DNA of 64,000 nt, from the NCBI RefSeq assembly GCF_000421845.1, contig NZ_ATXU01000010.1, positions 27,365 through 91,364 on the forward strand. Reading direction: 5' to 3'. The first letter of the stretch is position 1. Every line of letters begins with the position of its first letter. Origin of the DNA: Leucobacter chironomi DSM 19883 (lineage in GTDB: Bacteria; Actinomycetota; Actinomycetes; Actinomycetales; Microbacteriaceae). Made by a program: the position numbers and the translations under genes. Under the pieces are notes generated by a model, which did not search any database, was not told the origin of the DNA, and was given only the letters and a program-made list of their open reading frames with translations. This document shows positions 1 through 7,150 of the stretch, piece by piece.

Positions 1-567
1 CGCGAGCAGCGACTGCAGGTCGTCGAGCCCGATGAGCGGCAGCCCCTGCTCGCGGGCGTAGTAGAAGATGAGGCCGAGGCTCGATTCCTGGGTCTGGTTG
101 AGCCCGAGCACCTTCGCGAGCATCACCGGGCCGAACTTTTCGATGGTGGTGCGGATCGGCACGCCGACCCCCAGCCCGCCGAGCGTGAAGAACTCGGTCG
201 TCGAGGCGTGCGGCTGCCACTCCTGCCCGATGCCGGCGGTGCGGGCAAGCAGCTTCTCGTTCGGTTCGCCGGCGACGGCGATGCCGGAGAGGTCGCCCTT
301 GATGTCGGCGGCGAAGACGGGCACGCCGTGCGCGGCGATCTGCTCGGCGAGCACCTGCAGGGTGCGGGTCTTACCGGTGCCGGTGGCGCCGGCGATGAGG
401 CCGTGCCGGTTCAGCATGCCGAGCGGGATGGTGATCTGCGCGTCGGGGCGGGGGTCGCCGTTGACGAGCGCTCCGAGGTCGAGCATCGTGGGGCCGCCGT
501 CAGATGCCGACGCGGGGTACCCGCTCCGCACCGCTTCGACCTGTTCCTCGGTCAGTGGTTCGCCCAT
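1..567 (-). CDS. HerA-like/DUF853 ATPase, partial (N-terminal 189 codons)
   Basis: N-terminal part of a P-loop ATPase of the HerA/YjgR (DUF853) type; the rest lies beyond the left window edge. The visible protein has a Walker A motif GATGTGKT at about residues 60-67, followed by LQVLAEQIAAHGVPVF and the ADIKGDLSGIA segment typical of DUF853 proteins. Near the edge is IEKFGPVMLAKVLGLNQTQ, also typical of that family. The ATG at 567 is the first start in frame. The family is known as hexameric DNA-translocase-like NTPases, but the cellular role of YjgR-type members is poorly defined. It stands alone, upstream of nothing on its own strand in the window. Confidence 0.8.
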   Translation of the reverse strand, partial: MGEPLTEEQVEAVRSGYPASASDGGPTMLDLGALVNGDPRPDAQITIPLGMLNRHGLIAGATGTGKTRTLQVLAEQIAAHGVPVFAADIKGDLSGIAVAGEPNEKLLARTAGIGQEWQPHASTTEFFTLGGLGVGVPIRTTIEKFGPVMLAKVLGLNQTQESSLGLIFYYAREQGLPLIGLDDLQSLLA

Positions 568-906
568 GCGTTCGCTCCCTCGCGGTGTGTCACTCCTGTC
601 GTCTCACAGGGTAGCCGAGGGGCTCGGTTCGCGGGTGGCGGCAGTGGCGGATCGCAGGCCTCGGGCGGCCACCGCATTCGGCTGGCGCGCCTATTCACCG
701 CCTCTATGCACGCCGCGGAGGGGGTCTCAGCAAGCGCCTTCCCGGGCCCCGCTGCCCACGCGCCGGGAGAGACTCGCCGCGTCTTCTTGCAACGGCGCAC
801 GACCATCGCCGTACATGCGGAGCGCTTGAGGGCAGCGCTGCCCCAACACGCCCGATGATCCGCCCTCGATTCGCGTTGCGCAGGCCGATGCCGTATTCTT
901 TTTCGC
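568..906. other. Intergenic stretch without a supported gene
   Basis: This 339-bp gap separates the leftward ATPase gene from the rightward tRNA-Ser. I see no ORF with family-like composition and no strong hairpin. It must hold the promoters of both neighbours. A TATTCT hexamer at 894-899, just before the tRNA, is the only -10-like candidate I can point to, and it lacks a good -35. Confidence 0.4.
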
Positions 907-994
907 GGTGACGTGTCCGAGCGGCCGAAGGTGCGACTCTCGAAAAGTCGTGTGCGGTAACCCCGCACCGTGGGTTCAAATCCCACCGTCACCG
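907..994 (+). tRNA. tRNA-Ser (anticodon CGA)
   Basis: Class II tRNA of 88 nt. The acceptor stem pairs GGTGACG (907-913) with CGTCACC (987-993), with discriminator G994. The anticodon stem CGACT/AGTCG encloses the loop CTCGAAA, giving anticodon CGA for UCG codons. A long variable arm (GTGCGG/CCGCAC) and a T-arm with GGGTTCAAATCCC are present. The encoded 3' end continues as CCA (995-997). A GC-rich hairpin follows at once. Confidence 0.95.
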
Positions 995-1000
995 CCACCG

Positions 1001-1046
1001 CGAAGGCCCCGAGATCCCTGAGAAATCAGCGGATCCGGGGCCTTCG
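1001..1046 (+). terminator. Terminator hairpin after tRNA-Ser
   Basis: Perfect 11-bp stem CGAAGGCCCCG (1001-1011) with its complement at 1036-1046, starting 7 nt after the tRNA. No clear T-run follows, so termination is inferred from position and stem strength. Confidence 0.6.
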
Positions 1047-1148
1047 TCATGTCCGGGCGGCTGGCCGCGCGGGCGACCGGGGCCGGGTTGCCGAGGCGGC
1101 CAGGCCCGGGCCCCGAGCGTCGAACTCGGGTCGCCGGGCGGCCCCGGC

Positions 1149-1706
1149 TCACGCCAGGCGGTTCCAGAACTCGCGCAGCTGCTCGCTCTTGCGGAACACG
1201 ATCGTGTCCCACTCCTCGTCGGTGGTCGAGCTGTCGGCGAAGTCCGAGGGCACCTTGAACATCTGCAGCGGCACCCCGAAGCGCTCGCAGACGCTCGCGT
1301 AGGCGTAGGCCTCCATGTCGACGAGCGAGGCCCCGAGGCTCGCGATGTGGCCGCGCTGGGCGTCATCCTTCACGAAGACGTCACCGGTGGCGATCACCGC
1401 GGTGCGCTCCGGGGGCAGGATCGCGTCGCCCGCGGGGCGCAGCTCGGGCGAGGGCAGCGAGAAGTCGTGCTGCACCACGCCCGTGATCTGGTAGATATCC
1501 TCAAGGCTCGGGCGCTCGGGCCCGTCGCTCACGACTCCGGCCGTGCCGAGCACGACGACGCGCTCAGCAGCGCCCGCCGCGAGGGCGCTCGCCAACGACA
1601 CCGCCGCGTTCACCTTGCCGACCCCGGTCACCAGGTGGGGCACGTCGGAGAAGGCGGAGGCCTCGTCTCGGTGCGCGAACACGAGCAGCGTGGCGGGCTG
1701 GGGCAT
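1149..1706 (-). CDS. 5'-methylthioadenosine/SAH nucleosidase-like protein
   Basis: Predicted nucleosidase of the phosphorylase/MTAN superfamily, 185 aa, probably hydrolysing S-adenosylhomocysteine and/or methylthioadenosine to adenine plus the ribosyl thioether. Visible features are an N-terminal LLVFAHRDEA strand, VVLGTAGVV in the glycine-rich binding region, GDVFV, and DMEAYAYA, which matches the ribose-binding Met-Glu motif of MTANs. I chose ATG 1706 because GAGGAGA lies about 6 nt upstream; an in-frame start further upstream has no such site. It is shorter and more divergent than E. coli Pfs. LuxS, which uses the SRH product of this reaction, is encoded about 0.7 kb away, supporting an SAH-recycling role. 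A LexA-box-like sequence lies about 60 nt upstream of the start. Confidence 0.75.
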   Translation of the reverse strand: MPQPATLLVFAHRDEASAFSDVPHLVTGVGKVNAAVSLASALAAGAAERVVVLGTAGVVSDGPERPSLEDIYQITGVVQHDFSLPSPELRPAGDAILPPERTAVIATGDVFVKDDAQRGHIASLGASLVDMEAYAYASVCERFGVPLQMFKVPSDFADSSTTDEEWDTIVFRKSEQLREFWNRLA

Positions 1707-1767
1707 GGCTGATCTCCTCATGGCGACGGGCGCCGGTCGATGCGAACGCACCCCACACTAGCGTTTT

Positions 1768-1783
1768 TCGAAGACATGTTCTA
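1768..1783. promoter_or_regulatory. Putative LexA (SOS) box
   Basis: TCGAAGACATGTTCTA closely resembles the actinobacterial/Gram-positive LexA operator TCGAAC-N4-GTTCGA (12 of the 16 positions fix the motif; two arm positions differ). It lies between the divergent nucleosidase gene (start 1706) and the small rightward gene (start 1979), so either could be the target. No LexA gene is in the window. Confidence 0.5.
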
Positions 1784-1941
1784 AACTAGTGAGCTGAGCT
1801 TCCGAGAGGCACGCGTTTCCGCCCGAGGAATCGGAGAGATTCACGGCGTCGAGAGATCAACTCCGCGAGTCCCGCGAAGCTCAGCAGCACGGCCCGGCCG
1901 GTACGGCCGCCTTGGCATGCGTCGTGCGCATTTCAGAGAAC

Positions 1942-1964
1942 AGCCGCACCACGGTGGTGCGGCT
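1942..1964. promoter_or_regulatory. 23-bp palindrome before a ribosome-binding site
   Basis: AGCCGCACCAC (1942-1952) is exactly complementary to 1954-1964 around a single central G. It ends directly before the Shine-Dalgarno region (GAAAGGA) of the gene starting at 1979. It could be a repressor operator or, in RNA, a hairpin beside the ribosome-binding site; the sequence alone does not decide. Confidence 0.5.
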
Positions 1965-1978
1965 CGAAAGGACTCATC

Positions 1979-2281
1979 ATGGAAACCAGCAACATCATCG
2001 ACCTGCAGCAGCGCCGTCGGCGCCCGCTGCGCACCCCCTACCACTCGCTCGGCGACGACCACGAGATGCGCGTCCCCGAGTGGGCGCAGCATCGCTCGGT
2101 GTACCGCACCGGCGGCCACACCCTGTACCTCGTCGAGACCGATCGTCTCGACGAGGCGCGCGGCGATCTGAGCCGGCTCGACCGCGCGGGGTGGGAGGTG
2201 CGGGTCTCCGAGGATCCCGGCGCTCCCGGATCCCGCGCCCGCATCGCCCTCACCCGCCGCGACCTCGCTCGCGCGGCGTAG
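1979..2281 (+). CDS. Hypothetical protein, 100 aa
   Basis: I do not recognise this protein. It is 100 aa, basic at the N-terminus (a run of four Arg near residue 12), soluble in appearance, with no signal peptide or membrane segment. ATG 1979 is preceded by GAAAGGA at good spacing, so it is likely translated. It lies between a putative SOS box about 200 nt upstream and luxS about 155 nt downstream. The 23-bp palindrome sits directly before its ribosome-binding site. If the LexA-like box is functional, this could be a damage-induced small protein; that is inference only. An alternative is a constitutive accessory gene unrelated to its neighbours. Confidence 0.65.
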   Translation: METSNIIDLQQRRRRPLRTPYHSLGDDHEMRVPEWAQHRSVYRTGGHTLYLVETDRLDEARGDLSRLDRAGWEVRVSEDPGAPGSRARIALTRRDLARAA

Positions 2282-2436
2282 GCCGGCGTGCCGGCTCCGG
2301 TGACAGACTCGGCTTCGGTGCGGCCGGGACGACAGTTCTGAGCCCGCCGGAGCCGGATCCGCCTCCCCGAGACCTGTGCACCGCAAGCCGCCGTCACACT
2401 CGCGCCGCTCCCGGCGCCCGTCGCTACACTGGCGGC

Positions 2437-2928
2437 ATGAGCGATGTCGAACTTGCCGAGGTTGAGAGCTTCTCCCTGGACCACACGAAGGTGCTGGCCC
2501 CGTACGTGCGCCTGATCGGCGTGGAGCACGGGCCGCAGGGCGACGCGATCTCCAACTACGACATCCGCCTCGTGCAGCCGAATCAGGGAGAGATCCCCAC
2601 GGCCGGCCTGCACACGATCGAGCACACGATCGCCGCACTGCTGCGCACGCGATTCGACGGGCTGATCGACATCTCCCCGTTCGGCTGCCGCACCGGCTTC
2701 CACCTGATCGCCTGGGGCGAGCCCACGCCGGAGCAGGTGGGCGCGGCGATCAAGAGCTCGCTCGAGGATCTGGTCGAGCGGGTCACCTGGGACGACGTGC
2801 CCGGCACCGAGGCCGTCAGCTGCGGCAACTACCGCGACCACAGCCTGCACTCCGCGAAAGAGTGGGCGAAGCAGGTGCTGGATCAGGGCATCAGCCTCGA
2901 CGCCTTCGACCGCTCGCGTCTCGCCTGA
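2437..2928 (+). CDS. luxS: S-ribosylhomocysteine lyase
   Basis: LuxS, 163 aa, close to the family's usual 150-170. It cleaves S-ribosylhomocysteine to homocysteine and DPD, the precursor of autoinducer-2. Hallmarks are the metal-binding HTIEH motif (residues 59-63), the third metal ligand Cys129 in SCGNY, and Cys84 in [11 protein letters not shown] 2437 is chosen because a -10-like TACACT (2425-2430) ends exactly 6 nt upstream and there is no Shine-Dalgarno, so the mRNA is probably leaderless. The leftward nucleoside phosphorylase gene ends 8 bp beyond its stop. With the nearby nucleosidase it forms the two-step SAH recycling route (SAH to SRH to homocysteine). Whether AI-2 is used as a signal cannot be told. 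Confidence 0.95.
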   Translation: MSDVELAEVESFSLDHTKVLAPYVRLIGVEHGPQGDAISNYDIRLVQPNQGEIPTAGLHTIEHTIAALLRTRFDGLIDISPFGCRTGFHLIAWGEPTPEQVGAAIKSSLEDLVERVTWDDVPGTEAVSCGNYRDHSLHSAKEWAKQVLDQGISLDAFDRSRLA

Positions 2929-2936
2929 GCCCGACC

Positions 2937-3692
2937 CTACGCCACGAGCACGTCGAGGGCGGCGTCGAGCGCGCCGTCGACCGCGCGGGTGACGATCTCG
3001 CGGTAGGGGTCGTAGCCGTCCATCGATTCGTCCTGGGCGGCGAGCGGGTTGCCGTCGATCGCGAAGACCGCACCCGACTCGATGCCGTGCAGCGCGGCGA
3101 TCACGAAGAGCGCGGCGGCCTCCATCTCGACGGCGACGGCGCCGGCGCGCTGCCACATGCGCAGGTCGACGCCGGTGATCACGTCGCTCGGGTAGAACAT
3201 GTCGCCGGTGACGACGACACCGCTGTGCACGTCGAGCCCGGTCCGAGCCGCGGCGGCCTTGAGCGCGATGGTCAGCTCGGGGGTCGCGAGCGCGGGGAAC
3301 TCGGTGGGCACCAGTTGGTGGCTCACTCCGTCGGCGCGCACGGCGCCGGTGGCGACCACGATGGCGCCGTCGACCACGTCGGGCTGCATGCCGCCCGCGG
3401 TGCCCGAGCGGATGATGCGGGTCACTCCCCCGCGCGCCAGCTCTTCGAAGCAGACGGCCGCGCCGGCCGCGCCGACGCCGTGCGAGGCGACGGTGACGGG
3501 CACGCCGCGGTGGGTGCCCGCGTAGACGTGGTACTCGCGATTGTCGGCGAGCTGACGCGCGTCATCGAGGCGCTCGGCCACGCGCGCCGCACGGGCGGGA
3601 TCGCCGACCACGAGCGCGCGGTCGGCGAGGTCGGAGACCCGGGCGCGCAGCAGCGGGAGTTCGGCGTCGGCGGGAAGTCGGACGGGTGCCAT
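2937..3692 (-). CDS. Nucleoside phosphorylase (uridine/purine nucleoside phosphorylase family)
   Basis: Phosphorolytic nucleosidase of the PNP/UDP superfamily, 251 aa. Family features are VGDPARAARVAERL near the N-terminus (as in uridine phosphorylase/DeoD), RSGTAGGM (phosphate/base site) and AVEMEAAALF (ribose-binding Met-Glu). Substrate choice between uridine, inosine and adenosine is not resolved from sequence. ATG 3692 has AAAGG about 8 nt upstream. It lies downstream of the SAH/MTA-type deaminase gene on the same strand, separated by a long inverted repeat; a deaminated nucleoside from that enzyme could feed this phosphorylase. It converges on luxS. Confidence 0.85.
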   Translation of the reverse strand: MAPVRLPADAELPLLRARVSDLADRALVVGDPARAARVAERLDDARQLADNREYHVYAGTHRGVPVTVASHGVGAAGAAVCFEELARGGVTRIIRSGTAGGMQPDVVDGAIVVATGAVRADGVSHQLVPTEFPALATPELTIALKAAAARTGLDVHSGVVVTGDMFYPSDVITGVDLRMWQRAGAVAVEMEAAALFVIAALHGIESGAVFAIDGNPLAAQDESMDGYDPYREIVTRAVDGALDAALDVLVA

Positions 3693-3756
3693 GTCGGGGG
3701 CCTTTCGGTGGGGGTCAGGGGGTTCTGGGCGGGTTCGGGTGAAGGTCGACGTCGGC

Positions 3757-3832
3757 CGTCGATATGGGATCTGCCGAATATCTGGTCCACGGCCGAAGAT
3801 CCACCATATATTCGGCAGATCCCATATCGACG
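3757..3832. repeat. Perfect 25-bp inverted repeat with 26-nt loop
   Basis: Arms 3757-3781 and 3808-3832 are exact reverse complements; the core reads ATATGGGATCTGCCGAATAT. It lies between two leftward genes (deaminase stop at 3847, phosphorylase start at 3692). It is AT-richer than the surroundings and no other copy was seen in the window. It could end the deaminase transcript or be a small mobile palindromic element. Confidence 0.85.
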
Positions 3833-3846
3833 CAGCGGCCCCGGGC

Positions 3847-5247
3847 TCAGAGCGCCAGCAGCCGGGATCGTGCCTGAGCGGCCCGTTCCCGGATGGCCGG
3901 GGCATCGAGGGTGAGGTGCTCGCCGTCGGCGTAGACGTGGCGGCCCCCGATGAACACGTGGCGCACGTCGGCTCCGGTCGCCGCGAAGCCGAGGTGCGAG
4001 ACGAGCGCGCCCGGCTGAGCTGCGAGGTCGAGGGGCGTGGCGGCGGATCCCGACACGTCCAGCGCGATCACGTCGGCGAGGCGTCCGACTTCGAGCGCGC
4101 CGGACTCGGGGAAGCCGATCGCCTCGGCGCCGCCCCGGGTGGCGATGTCGAGTACGTCGGAGGCCCGCACGATCGCGGCGTCCTGGTGAGCACCCCGGTG
4201 CAAGATGGTGCCGGTCTTGATCTCCTCGAACAGGTCGAGCGTGTTGTTGCTCGCGACGGAGTCGGTGCCGAGCGAGATGCGCAGCCCCGCCCGCTGCCAG
4301 GCGGGCAGCGGCGCGATGCCGTTGCCGAGCTTGAGGTTGGACACCGGGTTGTGGCTCACGGCCGTGCCCGTACGGGCGAACAGCTCGATCTCGCCCTCGG
4401 TGAGGTGCACGCAGTGGGCCGCGAGCACCTCGGCCTCGAAGAGGCCGAGCGAGGCGAGGTGGTCGGCCGGCGTGGCGCCGTAGCGGTCGAGGATCTGCTC
4501 GACCTCGGCCGCCGACTCGGAGACGTGGGTGTGGATCGGGATGCCGCGTTCGAGCGCACGGGCGGTGATGTCGCGCAGGAACTCGGGCGGGCAGGTGTAC
4601 GGCGCGTGGGGGCCGTAGGCGATCCGGATCTGCGGATCGCCGGCGTACCGCTCGGCGAGCGTCTCCGTCTGCGCCGTGGCCTCCGCGCCGTCCCACGGGG
4701 AGACCCCGGGGAAGCCGACAGCCTCGGGCGCGAAGGACGCGAGCGCGACCATGGCCCGCATACCCGCGGATCGCACGAGTTCGACGAGGGTCTCGTCCCA
4801 GTGGTACATGTCGGCGAAGGCGACCGTGCCGGTCTCGATCATCTCGACCATCGCGAGCTGCAGGCCGACCTCGACGTCTTCGTGGGTGAGGTGCTGCTCC
4901 AGCGCCTGCACGGCGGCGAGCCAGGGCATGAAGCCCTCGTCGTCGGAGACGCCGCGCAGCAGTGTCATGGCCGAGTGCGTGTGGCCGTTCACGAGCCCCG
5001 GCATGAGCACGTGACCCGTGAGGTCGTGCGTCACACGCCCCGAGTGGGCGGGCACGCCGGTCTCATGGACGGCCGGGCTGATGCCCTCGGCGCCGTGGGA
5101 CTCGCCGAGGTCGAGGTTGGCGATGCTCTCGGGCCGCACCGTTCCCGCGTAGGTGATGCGCCCGTCGGCGTCGAATGCGAGCTCGGCGTCGACGATCACC
5201 CCGCTCGGGGTGAGCATCGCGTCGGCCCTCAGAATCGTCTCGCTCAT
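3847..5247 (-). CDS. Amidohydrolase: SAH/MTA-type (aminoadenosine) deaminase
   Basis: Metal-dependent amidohydrolase of 466 aa in the TrzN/MtaD subgroup, which deaminates S-adenosylhomocysteine, methylthioadenosine or adenosine. Motifs in order: GLVNGHTHSAMTLLRG (metal-binding His89 and His91), HTHVSES, HCVHLTEGEIE, SHNPVSNLKLGNG and GTDSVASNN with the catalytic-metal Asp. These are the signature blocks of that family, but 8-oxoguanine or other purine deaminases share them. ATG 5247 is preceded by GAGAGGAG at good spacing. Its neighbours (nucleosidase, luxS, nucleoside phosphorylase) favour a role in SAH/MTA or nucleoside salvage. Long hairpins flank it on both sides. Confidence 0.85.
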   Translation of the reverse strand: MSETILRADAMLTPSGVIVDAELAFDADGRITYAGTVRPESIANLDLGESHGAEGISPAVHETGVPAHSGRVTHDLTGHVLMPGLVNGHTHSAMTLLRGVSDDEGFMPWLAAVQALEQHLTHEDVEVGLQLAMVEMIETGTVAFADMYHWDETLVELVRSAGMRAMVALASFAPEAVGFPGVSPWDGAEATAQTETLAERYAGDPQIRIAYGPHAPYTCPPEFLRDITARALERGIPIHTHVSESAAEVEQILDRYGATPADHLASLGLFEAEVLAAHCVHLTEGEIELFARTGTAVSHNPVSNLKLGNGIAPLPAWQRAGLRISLGTDSVASNNTLDLFEEIKTGTILHRGAHQDAAIVRASDVLDIATRGGAEAIGFPESGALEVGRLADVIALDVSGSAATPLDLAAQPGALVSHLGFAATGADVRHVFIGGRHVYADGEHLTLDAPAIRERAAQARSRLLAL

Positions 5248-5333
5248 GGGCGGCTCCTCTCATCCACGCCAACTGTATCGTCAGCCACTGACACTCTCGT
5301 CAGGCATGCTCTCCGTTCCGCCGATGCTGAGAG

Positions 5334-5388
5334 TTGGGGTCGCTTTTTGCCGCATGTCGTGACGCGACACGGCAAAAAGTGACCCCAA
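5334..5388. repeat. Long imperfect inverted repeat (19-nt arms)
   Basis: Arms 5334-5352 and 5370-5388 pair with one mismatch (a G-U in RNA), and an inner 5-bp stem (TGTCG/CGACA) extends the hairpin. It contains A/T runs (CTTTTTG/CAAAAAG). It lies downstream of the SDR gene and upstream of the deaminase, both leftward. A transcription-termination role is plausible but unproven. Confidence 0.8.
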
Positions 5389-5428
5389 TTCCTGGGAGCG
5401 CGCGGAGAAAGACGGCCAAGACGAGACG

Positions 5429-5463
5429 GCGAAGCGAAAGCGAAAGCGCAGCGAAAGCGAAGC
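5429..5463. repeat. GCGAAA/GCGAA short tandem repeat
   Basis: About 35 bp of near-tandem GCGAA(A) units just beyond the 3' end of the SDR gene. Compositionally odd against its flanks; no function is suggested. Confidence 0.7.
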
Positions 5464-5468
5464 CGCAG

Positions 5469-6257
5469 CTACCAGCCCGGGGTGGCGAGCATGCCGCCGT
5501 CGACGGCGAGATCCTGCCCGGTGATGAAGGACGCGGCCGGTGATGCCAGCAGCACGCACGCGTCGCCGATGTCCTCGGCGGTCGCGAGGCGGCCGAGCGG
5601 GGCGTGCGAGACCCAGCTCTCGACGCCCTCGGGCCAGGCCTCGGCGAGGCCGGGGCGATCCACCAGCCCGGGAGAGACGGTGTTGACACGGATCCCGGCG
5701 GGCCCCAGTTCGAGCGCCGCCGCGCGGGCGTGCATCACGAGCCCCGCCTTCGCCACGGCGTAGTGCGCGTGCGCCGGCGCGGGGCGGCTCGCCTCGATCG
5801 AGGCGATGTGGGTGATCCAGCCGTTCGACCCGGCGGCCCCCATCGCGGCGGCGGCCGCCTGGGAGAGCTCGAACACCGCGCCCAGGTTCGTGGCGAGCAC
5901 CTCGTCCCACTCCTCGCGCGAGGTCTCGGCGAGCAGGGCGAGCGGCTGGATACCGGCGTTGTTGACGAGCCCGTCGAGGCCGCCGAGCGCTCGCACGGCT
6001 TCGTCGACCAGACGAGCCGCCGATCCGGGCTCGCCGAGATCCGCGCGCACCGCCACTGCGACGCAGCCGCGTTCCCGCAGCTCCTCGACAACCGCGAAGG
6101 CCGCCTCGACCGACGCCGCGGACGCCCCCCGGTAGTGCACGGCGAGGTGGGCGCCTGCGGCGGCGAAGCGCCGGGCGATCCCGCTGCCGACGCCGCCGGA
6201 GGCGCCCGTCACCAGCACCCGCTGCCCGCTCAGATCCGGCAGTCCCGTGTCGCGCAT
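5469..6257 (-). CDS. Short-chain dehydrogenase/reductase (SDR)
   Basis: Classical SDR oxidoreductase of 262 aa. It has the nucleotide-binding TGASGGVGSGIA motif near residues 17-28, NNAG, a catalytic Ser in HIASIEAS and the YAVAK active-site motif. The C-terminus GQDLAVDGGMLA is typical of FabG-like reductases. The substrate is unknown. The start is ATG 6257, with GGGAGG about 9 nt upstream; a GTG at 6266 overlapping the uppS stop would sit too close to that site. It follows uppS with only a few bases between, so the two are probably co-transcribed, though a functional link is not evident. Confidence 0.85.
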   Translation of the reverse strand: MRDTGLPDLSGQRVLVTGASGGVGSGIARRFAAAGAHLAVHYRGASAASVEAAFAVVEELRERGCVAVAVRADLGEPGSAARLVDEAVRALGGLDGLVNNAGIQPLALLAETSREEWDEVLATNLGAVFELSQAAAAAMGAAGSNGWITHIASIEASRPAPAHAHYAVAKAGLVMHARAAALELGPAGIRVNTVSPGLVDRPGLAEAWPEGVESWVSHAPLGRLATAEDIGDACVLLASPAASFITGQDLAVDGGMLATPGW

Positions 6258-6262
6258 CGCGC

Positions 6263-7048
6263 TCACCCTCCCATCCGCCGCTGCCGCGAGGAGTAGTCGC
6301 GCAGCGCCCGCAGGAAGTCGACCTCGCGCAAGTCGGGGTAGAGCGCTTCGACGAAGTAGAACTCGGAGTGCGCCGACTGCCAGATCATGAAGTCGCTGAG
6401 CCGCTGCTCGCCCGAGGTGCGGATCACGAGATCGGGATCGGCCTGGCCGCGCGTCCACAGGTGCTCGCCGATGTTCTCGGGGGTGAGGTGCTCGGCGAGG
6501 GTGTCGATGGTGCCGCCCGCGGCCTGGTGCTCCGCGATGATGTCGCGCACCGCCGAGGTGATCTCGCTGCGTCCGCCGTAGCCGACCGCGAGGTTGATGT
6601 GCAGCCCCTCGTGGTCGGCGGTGCGCTGCTCAGCATCGCGCAGCGCGTCGGCGAGTTCCGGGGAGAGCCCGTCGCAGGAGCCGACGTGCTTGACGCGCCA
6701 GCGCGGGTTCTCGGCGAGCTGTGCGGCGAGCGCCGCGATGATGCCGAAGAGGTCTTCGAGTTCCTGCCGGTCGCGCGCCCCGAGATTGTCGGCCGAGAGC
6801 AGGTAGAGCGTGGCCGTGTCCACCCCCGCCTCGTCGCACCACCCCAGGAACTCGGCCACCTTCTGCGCGCCCGCGCGGTGCCCGAAGGCGGCCCGCTCCT
6901 GCAGGCGCTGCTTGGCCCAGCGGCGGTTGCCGTCGACGATCACCGCGATGTGCCGAGGCACGCGGCGCGGATCGATCTCCCGGCGCAGGCGCCGCTGGTA
7001 GAGCCGGTAGAGCAGTCCGGCGCGCGGCGTCGTGGGCGGGGCGTTCAC
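6263..7048 (-). CDS. uppS: Isoprenyl (undecaprenyl/decaprenyl) diphosphate synthase
   Basis: cis-Prenyltransferase of 261 aa that extends farnesyl/geranyl diphosphate with isopentenyl diphosphate to make the polyprenyl carrier lipid for cell-wall synthesis. The catalytic Asp39 lies in IAVIVDGNRRWA. NLAVGYGGRSEI, DLVIRTSGEQRLSDF and the C-terminal YPDL motif are all present. The GTG start at 7048 is favoured: a TACACT -10 (7055-7060, this strand) ends exactly 6 nt before it and there is no Shine-Dalgarno, so the message is probably leaderless. It is divergent from the hemolysin III gene. The chain length of the product (C50 or C55) cannot be read from sequence. Confidence 0.93.
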   Translation of the reverse strand: MNAPPTTPRAGLLYRLYQRRLRREIDPRRVPRHIAVIVDGNRRWAKQRLQERAAFGHRAGAQKVAEFLGWCDEAGVDTATLYLLSADNLGARDRQELEDLFGIIAALAAQLAENPRWRVKHVGSCDGLSPELADALRDAEQRTADHEGLHINLAVGYGGRSEITSAVRDIIAEHQAAGGTIDTLAEHLTPENIGEHLWTRGQADPDLVIRTSGEQRLSDFMIWQSAHSEFYFVEALYPDLREVDFLRALRDYSSRQRRMGG

Positions 7049-7150
7049 CCTCAGAGTGTATCGTCTGCTCCGCGCCCGTTCCCGAGGGCGGCACCTGGGG
7101 ATCTCCACATATATGCCCCCTCAGAACTGTGCCGACCATACACTCGAATC

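Noticed and set aside
894..899. TATTCT as the tRNA-Ser -10 element
   Set aside because: It lacks a suitably spaced -35, and chance is not excluded, so it is not listed as a promoter.
552..998. Leftward 148-aa reading frame beginning MAVTVGFEPT
   Set aside because: It is the antisense translation of tRNA-Ser, a familiar false gene; the part beyond the tRNA has no family-like features.
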